Part shown: positions 44,835 through 56,426 of the stretch, one piece after another | How the letters are laid out: every line of letters starts with the position of its first letter | Numbering within the stretch: the first letter of the stretch is position 1 | Assembly: GCA_949152475.1 (NCBI GenBank) | Contig: OX424557.1 | Span: forward strand, 721,965-785,964 | DNA: 64,000 nucleotides | From: Terebella lapidaria | Lineage: Eukaryota; Annelida; Polychaeta; Terebellida; Terebellidae | Direction: 5' to 3' | Notes under the pieces: model-generated | What the model was told of the DNA's origin: nothing | Database searches by the model: none | What the model saw: the letters and a program-made list of their open reading frames with translations, nothing else | Program-made: the position numbers and the translations under genes

Positions 44835-45785
44835 TCCAATGCTGCCAATCCAACGTTGGATCAACGTGACATACCTGACGTTGATCCAACGTAATGTAAA
44901 GTTATTGACTACCGTCCGCTCTTCGGGATCCTCGAGGATAGTCCTCTCTCATCCGAGTCCTTGCGGACGCGCATCCGCTATTCCGGATCCTTGCGGCAGG
45001 GCCGCTCACTGGAGGTCGCGGCGGACGCGGTAACTACTTCAGCATTAACGGTAACCAGGTAACAGCCCACCCGACACTCCCAGGCCTACGGACACCGTTC
45101 AGAAACTGGTTCATCACCACGGTGTTAACTGGCGGGGCCTGGCGAGCCGCGGTCTGCCTCGGGGACGGAACCCCATACAGCCCGACATGCTGGCCAGAGC
45201 CTCTGTCACACGTCCCGGGAAGGGAGAGAGCTGGCGATCCACAGGGCCGAAGGCCCCCGAGTCAGCAACTCGTCTCTCCCAGCCCGGGCCTCCCCATGGA
45301 AATCGTCCCCAGGGCTCTAGGAGCCCACTACTCGCAAACAGGGAACACAAAGCTCATGGCGAGCCTCGTGTGCGTCCTGTCTCTCGATCTTGGACAATCT
45401 CCTCGAACGAGTCGCTTCCAGTGTATATATAATACACCAGAAACTGTAGGGCGCACGCGAGGTTTAATCGATCCATTGTTATAGTTTACTGGAACGTAAA
45501 TTACAATACGTCGCCGTGGCAACGCACGCTCGAACGGAGCATGTCAAAACAAGGCCAAGTACGAAAAGGCCACATAAATGGCATTTATGTTTACAATCAC
45601 CTGCCGCGTGCTTAGGGCAAAATCGCCACAGTAATAAACCCAACGTTGATGCAACGTTATAAACCTGACGTTGGATCAACGTCGTAAATCTGACGTTGAT
45701 CCAATTTTCAAATCCAACATTAACCAGACGTTGATCTAACGTCAGACTCTGAAGTTGGATCAACGTAGAAACAACGTCAAGTGCC
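44835..45785. repeat. ~25-bp palindromic repeats (ACGTTGATCCAACGT type)
   Basis: Tandem copies of AACCTGACGTTGATCCAACG-like units occur at 44835-44894 and 45635-45785, split by a solo LTR. Many units contain the near-palindrome ACGTTGATCCAACGT in either orientation. Confidence 0.85.
44895..45630 (-). mobile_element. Solo LTR of the gypsy family, inverted
   Basis: 736 bp matching the reverse complement of the LTRs at 25123 and 39014, with scattered differences (for example AAATGCC for AAAGCC). It is flanked by GTAA duplications (44891-44894 and 45631-45634). It probably arose by LTR-LTR recombination of an older insertion. Confidence 0.95.
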
Positions 45786-45792
45786 TGCTGGG

Positions 45793-46497
45793 TTACCTAG
45801 CTTTGGTACAATTGTGATGGAGATTGGCTGCGGACCGTGTGACACACCTCCAGACACAGTGTACGACAACCTTACCTAGCTTTGGTACAATTGTGATGGA
45901 GACTGGCTGCGGACCGTGTGACACAACTCCAGACACGCTGTACGACAACCTTACCTAGCTTTGGTACAATTGTGATGGAGATTGGCTGCGGACCGTGTGA
46001 CACACCTCCAGACACGCTGTACGACAACCTTACCTAGCTTTGGTACAATGGTGATGGAGTTTGGCTGCGGACCGTGTGACACACCTCCAGACACGCTGTA
46101 CGACAACCTTACCTAGCTTTGGTACAATTGTGATGGAGATTGGCTGCGGACCATGTGACACACCTCCAGACACGCTGTACGACAACCTTACCTAGCTTTG
46201 GTACAATTGTGATGGAGATTGGCTGCGGACCGTGTGACACACCTCCAGACACGCTGTACGACAACCTTACCTAGCTTTGGTACAATTGTGATGGAGATTG
46301 GCTGCGGACCGTGTGACACACCTCCAGACACGCTGTACGACAACCTTACCTAGCTTTGGTACAATGGTGATGGAGATTGGCTGCGGACCATGTGACACAC
46401 CTCCAGACACGCTGTACGACAACCTTACCTAGCTTTGGTACAATTGTGATGGAGATTGGCTGCGGACCGTGTGACACACCTCCAGACACGCTGTACG
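45793..46497. repeat. 79-bp tandem array, about nine units
   Basis: TTACCTAGCTTTGGTACAAT starts at 45793, 45872, 45951, 46030, 46109, 46188, 46267, 46346 and 46425. On the minus strand each unit contains CCAAAGCTAG|GTAAGG, a good 5' splice donor, so the array looks like a repeated exon-intron junction. The period is not a multiple of three. Confidence 0.93.
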
Positions 46498-46635
46498 TCT
46501 GTCGCAGTCGGTCAAAGCTGATCTCTAGCGATGCGTTGGTCAGTTTGACTGCCTCCTCTGCCCAATATGGGCTGACGTTGAACGAAACCTCGTCATCTCG
46601 TCGTCGACTCATCCTGATAGATGTAACAACAGTTC
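46429..46635 (-). CDS. Candidate downstream exon, minus strand
   Basis: The open frame includes RRDDEVSFNVSPYWAEEAVK and continues into the first 79-bp unit. It ends at donor CTAG|GTAAGG (exon end 46429). A possible acceptor, TCTAGATCAG|GA, puts the exon start at 46635 in phase 1. That phase matches the donor at 51983, so this could be the next exon of the large minus-strand gene across a 5.3-kb intron. Composition looks coding, but the acceptor is weak and no family is recognised. Confidence 0.35.
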
Positions 46636-46705
46636 CTGATCTAGAACTGCTTAAAAGTGTTTGTTGCTGATGGCCACCAAGATTTTCCTGCTTTGAGCTG
46701 TCCAC

Positions 46706-48517
46706 TGTTCATGACATCTCATGCTTGAGTGCGAATACTTGTAATCTTGAGCTATTGAACTTTCTCAAGAGCTCTGACACAAGAAGTTGTAGCCTGAACT
46801 ACATTAGTCACATTTCACAATTGTGCGATATCGTCAAAAGTCCATGAACAACCGAACTCTAAGTCTCAAGTGCAAACGGATTATGCAAAGCAACACCAGT
46901 ATAAATTTTTTCAAGACCGACTTGCTTTGTTCTTTATGGTGGACTCCTATCAGCGGACATAAATTTTTTGTAAGCCGGGCTCAGCCCACGAACTCAAAGA
47001 ATCCAGTTCTCAGTCCACAAAAACACGCGTTGAGTGTCCAGTGATCAATTGACAAAGGTGTGCACGCCGGGGCGACTGTACGCACATCTCGCGTCATCGC
47101 ATAATCTCGTCCTTATCTCTCTATCTCCCACTCCATCGGTTGTCAGGCGAATACTAGAGTTATCGTGGATAAACCAGATTTCAACAACAAACAGTCCCAA
47201 AACACTGCCAGAAGACGTACAGAGATGTGTCATCCATCCGCTATCGAAGACGATTAGAGGCTGGTAATCCTCCGCACCCAAGTCACAGCCTTGTGCCACT
47301 CTGTGTCCAAACTACTTCAACACGGGTCAAGTTATCCAATTGACATTTTGTAATCATGATCGCAGACTGCCCTTTTGAACTGGTCACAGACCATATGTTA
47401 CCTCACTGTGTTTGCAGGTATTACAAAAGATGTCGCGGAACTTGCAGATGCTTAGCTTCCAAAATCAGGACAATATATTTTGGAACAACATTGTGTCAGT
47501 TACCACTGCTCCATGTTACAACACGAGGCTGCAATAGGAAGCCTCTGGAGAACTTTTTAAAGCTCTTCAATTGCTGTTTGCTCGTCCTGTAGCAGTTTGT
47601 CAACATATCAGTCATGTTCTGATGTCAGAGAGAGAGACTATTGATCCAGGCTGCTGGTGTTGATACATCTCTGTTGCTCTAGCAGGGGGTATATAGCTGA
47701 AGTAGGAACAGTGCAAAACTGATCTGATAAAGCTCTCGAGGAGGTGATGTAGGAACTTGCAGGTATTGAAGTCACCTCCAAACATCAGGAATTACACATT
47801 GACAGAGCTAGAGCTTGAGTATATATATTGCCACAGACATTTTCCTCACACAGCGTACATGTGACATGTAAACTGCAAGCATGCCAATATCTCTCAACTC
47901 TATCTGATATTTCATAAATGCGCAGGTGAGTATTCAATGGTGTTAATACTGTAACTCAATGTCCCCTTGCTATCTGTAATCTGGTCCTCAGCCTACAGTA
48001 TAAATACATGTTCACACTGTCAATATTGTTCACAATGCTGTGTCACCGTCACAGAGCACATGGCATACCTTCACACGATAACAAATCTACGTCCATATGT
48101 TGCAGACTAAAACACACACAAGCTTCCTACACACCTCTTTTTTGTTTACATTGCCTCGGTGTGTAATCCACAAATTATCCAGTGAAAATTGCAGAACCCC
48201 AGTTTAAGGGTCCTTTGTTATTTGTAGCATTGATCTGATATTATTATCTGTAATAACTACCGGGTTTGATGTTCAAACAGACGATATGTCCAACCTGTCG
48301 CCGACAGCGATCACATCAAATCAATGAGTACAGGCCCCAAGGAAACTGGCTTGAAATGCCACCAGCTGTAGCCTAATGTCTGTAGCCTTAGATGTCGGTC
48401 CATTAAGTTCTCTTATTGGACTGGAACATGCCAAGCTAAATATCATGCTTTTAGAAATGAAATTGTTCTTGAGAAAAAGCTTACAGCCTGATCATTACAT
48501 ATAAACACCTGACTTCT
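46706..48517. other. Unannotated spacer or intron
   Basis: No supported gene, RNA or element was found. Open frames are short and without recognisable domains. If the exon call at 46429-46635 is right, this is intronic. Confidence 0.5.
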
Positions 48518-48968
48518 TACTGTGAAACGACTAATATTGGCGGACGATTTATTTGGCGGATTTGGCGATAGGGGAAAAACCGCCGAATAAAATCGTTCGC
48601 CAAATTAACCAGATATACTGTATTGGGCCTAGTAATAGCACGACCCCCTCTTTTCCCAAAAAATGTTTGATTTTTGTAACGTTACAATTCACTTCATATA
48701 TCTCAAATAAAATCTTGGGAGTGTTCCAATCCACACAATGATATTTTTTGAATCATAATAAAGGCTATATGTATATTATTCAGTGTTTTTTCTTAAATTT
48801 GACTTCAAGTTTGACATAATATTTGCGTGTGCTGCTGCAATAGGTCTTGCTTTGGCTCATCATGCTACTATTAGGACCAATACAATATGTGGTTTTGAAA
48901 CTGCCAAATTAATCTCCGCCAAATAACGTGGGGCTCACAACCGCAAAATTTATTCATTTTTTACAGTA
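48518..48968. mobile_element. Small inverted-repeat element with TTTGGCGGA motifs
   Basis: The left edge TACTGTGAAA and right edge TTTTTTACAGTA are inverted. TTTGGCGGA-type repeats occur near both ends. GGCGGACGATTTATTTGGCGG can pair with CCGCCGAATAAAATCGTTCG just downstream. The target duplication is unclear (CTTCT at both sides with a one-base offset). It has no coding region. Confidence 0.45.
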
Positions 48969-49433
48969 CCTTCTGGCATTGCTTCAATTAGACTAATGCA
49001 TGTTTTAGGTCAAAAGTTCTTCTAGTAACACTCACACACAACATCATATCTTTTTCAGATGATAAAGTCTAGAAGTTCAATCAGTGACTTTTTTTTGACA
49101 GATATTACAATATGAATTCTGTGATAAAGTCATGTGGTACATCAAAGTCGGATACAGGTGTGACATGCTATAGAAATCTGACTTATAGTAATACTGTGTA
49201 AAAACATTTCCTGTTCAGTCTTGGTTCTTGGTTGCGATAGAACTTTTGTTTATTTGTTTCCCACAGGAAGACATCCATCAGGAGCTTGAAGGCATAACAA
49301 CATAATTATATTTACGAATGAATTTGGATATTTTATCGTAAAACAATTTTTGAGGAAATCCGTTAACTATTCTCCTGCCCCCATGCCACGTGCTTTTTTA
49401 CTAAGCTCGATGTGTCACAAGTTTACACATCTA

Positions 49434-49520
49434 CCACCAGATGGCAGCAGAGTTCCACACAAAGCATTCACTAGGTGGCAGCACACAACAGGGTTTTATT
49501 TGGCACACAGATGGCAGCAC
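49434..49520 (+). promoter_or_regulatory. Cluster of three CTCF-like motifs
   Basis: CCACCAGATGGCAGCAG (49434-49450), CACTAGGTGGCAGCAC (about 49469-49484) and CACACAGATGGCAGCAC (49504-49520) share AGRTGGCAGCA in the same orientation, about 35 bp apart. They resemble the pair at 1711-1770. Insulator function is inferred only. Confidence 0.4.
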
Positions 49521-51024
49521 TATTTGCTGTGGGTAAACATGTGAACGAAAAATTTGCAGAACCCTAGCATAGCAGACCTGACACCATCAGTGTGTCTGTA
49601 AAATGTATATCACAAAATCAATAAACAACCCATCCCATGAAATTACTCATCATTTGATGAACATGCATCAGTTTTCACTCCCGAATCTGGTGTATTCAAT
49701 TCCCCAAACCAATCAATACCAAATCAATACTTGGAACTCGCTCCTACATTATCATCATCATGACGAATATTCCTTCCTTTGATCCAGTTGAAGAAAATTG
49801 TTTACCCTGACCATGCCTTCATGTCATGCCTTTTCTTGAAATTGATATTAAAGGATAATTTTAGCACTGTTGAAAGCATAACCTCATAGAAGGCAGAAGA
49901 TACACACTATGTATTTTGATATGTTTGATAACCGATGGCCCTGCAGGTAAGCATACACTATAACTATGTAGATAATAGCGATGTTAACACTTCACACCAT
50001 TGACCCTGCCAACTGTCAATAAACTGTCAAGTGGCAGGTCATATTTTGAGTGCTGTGTCCTCACATGTTTGTTACTCCCTCCCCCCACCCCCCTCACACA
50101 CTCAGATGGCCACTTGTTTCTCACTTGTTTCCCACATCAGTTCCATTTACAAACTCAACTACAGGAATTTTATCTCAAGTCATGAGCACAACGTAAATGT
50201 CTGTGGCCCCAACTTGTACACATCAGTATAGAGTCCTAATTCCGCTATTATTTCGAGTGGTTTGTGAGGCTGTACAAGTTTGTGCCCAGAACTGTCAGGG
50301 ACAGAAGTTTGTGGTCACGGCGCTAGGTATGTACCTAACTACATGTTTGTGTAAGGATGATTCTGATAACACACTCTCACCTCTAGACCTTTATCAACAT
50401 TTCTTGTCATCTATCAAAGTATTCCGCAATGTTGTCTGACACTGGTTAATTGGTCAAACATGCAAAAGTTCACTCACACCAAAATGGCTAATGGAAAGAT
50501 ATAGCTGAAAGCTTTAAAAAACCTTCCAAATTCAATGACAATTTGTTGTACAGTGGATCCTGTGTTAAAGACCACCTGGTTTGAGAGACCACCCTGTGTT
50601 TTGAGACCATTCCACTTGGTCCACTTGTATGTACAAACTTTTAATTGTTATCCTGCCATTGTGCCAGAAAAACATGAAAAAGGAGATATGTCTTCTGACA
50701 AAATGTACTATATCAATTCAGAGAGAAAAATGTCCATGTTTCATTGTTTTTCTAGACTTGGACAACTTGGACTTATTTACTATTGTTGTCAGCCCTCAGC
50801 CAATGTCAAGCACACAAGTATGATACAAACAACATAGATTATCAACCAATACCCTTATTGATACATGCAATAAAACACAGAAACCTTCACCAAACATTCC
50901 TACAACACACAAATATCAAAAGGATCACATTTATCAACCCACAAAGGTGGGTGAGACTGAGAATGATAGTTCTTCATATTCTTTGCATGAACAATTTGAC
51001 AAACTACCCAGATAGTTATAAACT
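49521..51024. other. Unannotated spacer or intron
   Basis: Nothing recognisable was found; AT-rich sequence with short open frames only. It lies within the proposed intron of the minus-strand gene. Confidence 0.5.
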
Positions 51025-51032
51025 ACGCTGAT

Positions 51033-51843
51033 TATTGATGGGAATCGGTTTGGTTTTTGAAATCGATTATCGGTTTATCAAACCAACTGATGATCGATTA
51101 TAATCGGTTTGCCAGGAAATGTTGAAATCTCAGAAAATAAAGCGTTAAATGTGACTGTGAATATGCTATTATGCTAACTTTGAAATTTCCATTAGTTTTT
51201 TGTGCTCTTTTTGTATCATTTCTTCTTTGTGGCTTTGTCATGTATATTTCTTTCTCTTTTTTCGATGTCTTTATTTCTTAATGTAATCTTAGTTCATTAA
51301 CTGATTAACACACTTATGTGCCTTTGAACTCTTAGTCATCCTCTGCAGTGTGCTTTCTGGCTTTGTAACATGTCTGCATGATGAGTGGTTGTTGTACAGT
51401 TACCATATGAGTTCTTAGCCAGGCTCCCTAAGTGCATTAGGACCTGGGGGCTCCAGAAAGCGTGTGATTAAATTAATTCAACTTAATCTTGGTGTACCTG
51501 GTCCTTTTCTATACTGTTACTGCACTCACTACTACTGATCTTCCACAGCATCACTTTCAGTTTCAACGCCAGACATTTCTCGATCTTAAACGCACAGCCA
51601 GCCAGTCATCATGTTCATGCCAGAGGTCATGCAATGGTCCGTGATTCATTCGGCAGATGGCGCGCTAAGTTCACCGCATCAAATCGTCACTCATTCTGAG
51701 ATTTTATTTTGCCATTTATGTTCGATGTATGTTGTTGGAATTTTTTTCGCGACAATCGATTATGGGATGTGCAAATCGATTATCGAAATCGTTTGACATT
51801 TTCAACTGATTTTCGAAAAAAATCGATAATCGTCCCATCAATA
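51033..51843. mobile_element. Non-autonomous hAT-like element with 8-bp target duplication
   Basis: It is flanked by ACGCTGAT at 51025-51032 and 51844-51851. The ends are TATTGATGGGA and its inverse TCCCATCAATA. Both subterminal regions are full of AATCGATTAT-type repeats. No transposase is present. An 8-bp duplication fits the hAT superfamily; the assignment is inferred from that and from size. Confidence 0.8.
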
Positions 51844-51982
51844 ACGCTGATGACTTAAACATTCTGTATGTAAAACTACTAGGTAGTTGTTCCCAGATAA
51901 CCTCTCATACTTCCAAACATTCCTTTTTCGTCAATGCCAAAGAGAATTCTATACAGCACATGAGATTGTGAGTTGTACTTAC

Positions 51983-54900
51983 GCATGCCGGGCTTGACGA
52001 CAGCGCTCCAGTGTGGTGCGGGGACGTTGGTCAGGTCTATCTCGTCCCGCTCCTCGCTGCCATCCTGTTGTTTCTTGCGTTGCTCGTACTTGCGCTCACT
52101 TTCCGACTTGTGCTTGTCACGGTCTGTGTCAATGCTCTCCTGCATCCAGCTGTGCAGCCGTTTCTTGCGGACGCGCATGGCGCCCATTATCTCGTCCCGT
52201 TCCTGCTGCAGCTCTAGTGACAGCGCCGCCTGTTCCGGCGACAACAACTCCTCCCCCTTAACCTTGACCTTGTAGGTTAGCTCAGTGGAGCCGACGAATC
52301 GCAGCGCCTTCTCCATGGGCGAGAGGGGCGTGGTACGGCGCAGGCCGGTGACTGGGTCCATGTCGTCCTCAGGCTGTGGAGACCTCGGCTCCGGCGTCTG
52401 GCTCAGATCCAGGTACAGGTTCTCCCGGGATGCTGCCGACTCCGGCCGACTGTCACTAGACCGTTCCGTCAGCAGGTCGTCATTCGGCCCAGGTGTGTGC
52501 TCTGATTCATCCCATAAATCCGCTGATTTACTGACAGTTACCCCTGGAGAGTCGTTGACGAGATTTTCCTGCTCTCTGAGCTCTCGGTCGTGTGATGCGC
52601 TTGTTGCTGAATCCATCAGAATTTTTCCATTGCCGAGCTCGTGCCCAATCAGCCGTGGCTGCGTGCCATCCTCCGCGGCCCAGTTATCTCTCAAACTGGT
52701 GGACACCTCTCCAGCTGAGTGGCCTCCAAGGTTCAGATTGTTATCACCGTAAATATTGTGGCCGAGATCTGTCGAGGATGAGTTTCGAGGGTCTGTGTAA
52801 CTTGTAGAGCTGAAGCCTGCCGGAGGTTCTGGCATGTTGCCGTCCCCCATCAGCAGTCGGCTATCAGTGTTTGGAGCATCTGCACTGATGTCCTTGAGAT
52901 CGTGGGTCATCAACGATGAAGGCTCAACCTCTGAGTGAATAGCAAATGGATCGAAAGGGTCAAAGGGGTCGAAAGCGTGACTGGTATTGCCAGGCACAGT
53001 GCTAGAATTGGTGGACACTTGAGCATTGTCAATGGGAGCATGATCCTGTCGGTTGACTGAAACGGCTTGGAGAGTGAGATCCAGGAAGTCCGGATCCGGT
53101 GGCTTCTGCTGGTATGACACAAGAACAATTCCAGACGCCTCATGCTGTACACTACCATTTTCAGCAAAGTCCTCCGGTGCATCAATTGGTGCACCAGGGG
53201 TGAAGGTCGCAGAAAAGTTCTGTTCCCCATCAGAGAGGTCGGAATCCTCGAGTTTGTTCCAGCCATCGTATGGTGACACCGGTGTCTCCGGCGTGGTCAG
53301 CCCACTCGAGTCTGGCTCTGTCACAGACCCGTGGACTGGGAGTTCATTGGTGTTCCCTGCAGGACCCCCGACATCAATTAGAAGCTTGCTTTCCTCAGGT
53401 GTGGTGACCTGTGGTGCCACCTGGATGTCATCAAGATCAAGAAGCATTCGTGAGGTTTGGCAGGAGTCCAAGAGATCTGGTGCCACTGAGGACAGTGTGT
53501 TGTTGTTGGAGCTGGAGCCAGATTCCAGCTCCGCTCGGCTGGAGAAATCATCCAAGTCCAGGATTATCTTTGACTGTGACTTTGGCTTCTCAGGAACAAA
53601 CTCATGCTGACTCTGATGGGCGTCCAGGTCTAATGCAATTCTGGAAGTCTGTGAGGCTGTGGAGGTATCCAGCACAGGGTCCAGTTCTTGTCTGGTCTGA
53701 TGATCATCCAGATCCAAGATGATTTTTGCAGATGATTTCTGGTCCAATTTTGTTGGCAGTTTCTGGGAAGAACTTTCCATGTTGTTGTTGACATTCTCTG
53801 TTTTGTTGCGCACAATTTCATACAAGGAGGGAGAAGCCGATCGTTCTGGTGAGGGAACTCTCTGGACTTTAGTGACGGTCACAAACTGAGCATCGGTGTC
53901 TATTTCCTGCGGCTGGCTGAAGTCCTGTATAGAGACGACAGTGCTTGAGACTGTCACAGAGCCACTGGACTCAGTCGCTGAGTTCTCTCCGGACGAGTCA
54001 CTTGATCGCTTCCCAAAGAACTGGGAGCGCAGGTTCTCTAACTCAAGTTTTCTCGCGCTAGCATCCATCTCGTCGTCAGAGTCTACATCCACATCAGAAC
54101 TGCCATTCTGTGTCAGATAAGTGCTGCACTGATCCTGAACCTCTATCACACTGACATGAACATCTTCTGGTGACACGCTGAGACCATTAACATCTGGATT
54201 GATTCCTTCCCTGCTGATGATCACTGGCTTTGTCTGTGTGCTGTGTGATGGTGATATTTGGATGTCAATTGCAGATTTTTCTGATTCCTGATCAACTTTT
54301 GTTCTCCCCTCATTGAGACCGGTATGCACCACGTCTATCACATTAACATGAGGATTGGGTGCTTCACTGCTACTGGTTATATCACCAACAACACGGTCTT
54401 GTTTTGAATCATATGTGGTCTGTGCAATGTCACATGCTTCTGCAGAAACTGAATCTGGCGCAGGAGTTTCTGCCGAATCAACAGATTCCAACCTTGGGTC
54501 CTGTTGAGTTAATTGCGCCTGTTGATGAGTGGTCACTGGTTCTTCACAAGGTGGTTCTATTCCAGCCTTACTTGTTAGTTTTTCTCCATTGTCATTCACA
54601 ACTTCCAAACAGCTTTCATTTTTCACAATATCCTCTGTTTTATCATTAATCACAGACTCCTGACAAAGCTGACCTATGTCTCTATCCCGTGGCCCTCCGC
54701 TGACGTCTATCACATTCACATACAGATTATCTGCTGTCGGCACAAAGTGTCCCTTGGCTGACTCGGGATTGTTTGGAACGATGTCGTCAAGATTGATGTT
54801 TATTTTCTGTATCCTGTCATCGTGGTTGACAAGAACTCCACCCGTGCTGTGGCCCTCAACTGACTCGGGATTGTCTGAAACGATACCCGTGCTGTGGTCC

Positions 54901-56426
54901 TTGACTGACTCGCCAGCCCCATTCAAGTGAATCACACTCACGTTCTCCGCTGCTTCAGATTTCTCTGACTCCTCTGTTATTGCACCTTGTCGTGGTGAGA
55001 AAGTCACATTTTCGTAGACGCTGTCTTTCTCCGGCAGAGACTGAGTTCTGGTAACGGAGTCCCTCCGCAGGTCTGGAGGATTGGACAAGTGCAGTGACTG
55101 GCTCAGACGGAGTTTCTTCTTCCAACGTGGTGGAGGTTTTGGTGGCTCTGAGCTGGACTTTATCACTGGTACTCCTTCCGTCTGAGGATCAGAATGTTCT
55201 CCGTGCAGAACATCCTCCGCATTCGAACACTTGACTGGCACAGATGATGTCCTGTGTAGTGTACTTGAGTTATGTCTTAAGTCTGCATTCTGAGATTCAT
55301 CAAAGTTGAGCTGTTTCCGCAGTAAGTGTTTTGTATCCAATTCCTTTGACGGTGGTTTTGGGGCGGGGTATTTTTTCTTGAGAGACCTTGACCTTGGCGG
55401 TGGGCGCAGAAATGAGGCCGCGGCTGAGGGAGAGGGTTGGGCGGCCGAGTTCACCTCTCCCGGTGACTTGTGAACAGACTTCTTCCTGCGAGCAGGGACC
55501 TGTGGCGGGCAGGTCTCCAAGCCTGGTGTGAGGTCCGCACCATGAGATTCTGGGTTTGCTATCCGTGATTGACCGCCAGCAATGTGACTGGTCAGGGGAG
55601 GAGCGTTGTGGTCACTCACTCCGCTCACTCGTAAATCTCCATCCACGGATGGCAGTGTGTGATTGTCTTCAACTATTTGAGACTTTGCTATGTCTTTGTC
55701 ACTCGTAGCTAAATCAGCTTTTTGCAATTCTAATGCACAATCCGTTTCTTGACTGCCACTTTGCACATCTTCCAATAAATGCTCACTTTGAACTTCCAAT
55801 AGATTTTCCCCACTATTTGAATTTCTCCAAGCCTGTTCAATTTCATGCAGCAAGGATACGCTGTCACTTGTGTCCAATGCTGAAGCTGCAGACGGTACAG
55901 TATCTGCTTCTCCTGTGGCAACATTTACAGATTTACCAGTGTTTGGTGGCCTGTCAACTGTTTCTGGAGAATTTTTTGGCAGCAGAAAATGCTCCAAATC
56001 CGGTACACTTTGAGAGATTGTTGAAGAGTTTGTATCAGGCACGGTTAGAATGTCTAGAGCACCTTGCCCATGAAACTCGGGAGGAACCAACCCTTCATCC
56101 ACGAGGGCCTGACTCTGGTCCGGGTGCGAGTCGTCACTCAGCACTGACTGCTCTATTGCAAGCACATCTAACCTCACGGTGTCACTGGTTTCCGTCCGGC
56201 TGTCCTCCGTCACGGCTCTCGGGTTCTGTGGACAGTCTGAACTCGAGGCTTGAGGTGGAGGATCTGCCTGTAGATCTGGGGGGCTCCCAGCCCCAGCAAC
56301 CCGAGCCGAAGGAGCAGTGAGGTTTGCGAAAGTCTCGGGAATGTCGCGGAATCCTAGCGGAGGCGTGGGTGTCGGCTCCTCGGACACTGTACTCTCTGGA
56401 GACCGGCGGCCGTACTCAGCATTTGT
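51983..56426 (-). CDS. Large internal exon of an unidentified host protein
   Basis: The acceptor TTCTGTACTTTCAG|ACAAAT sets the start at 56426, and the donor GGCATGC|GTAAGTAC sets the end at 51983 (phase 1). About 1481 codons are open; the frame beyond the donor to 51879 is probably intronic. No ATG begins the frame, and an in-frame TGA lies upstream of the acceptor, consistent with an internal exon. The protein is mostly acidic and disordered. It has proline/basic SH3-ligand-like stretches (PAPKPPSKELD, PPKPPPRWKKK), a VYENV tyrosine motif, four LDLD-containing repeats (nt ~53430-53720), four VxVIxV-type repeats (nt ~54130-54950) and DPFDPFDPF (nt ~52947-52975), a possible AP-2-ear ligand. 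The last ~120 residues are charged, probably helical, and look best conserved. Family unknown; a trafficking or scaffold role is speculative. Confidence 0.8.

Noticed and set aside
51879-51982. C-terminal extension of the large minus-strand frame
   Set aside because: A strong donor, C|GTAAGTAC, at 51983 makes the downstream codons most likely intronic.
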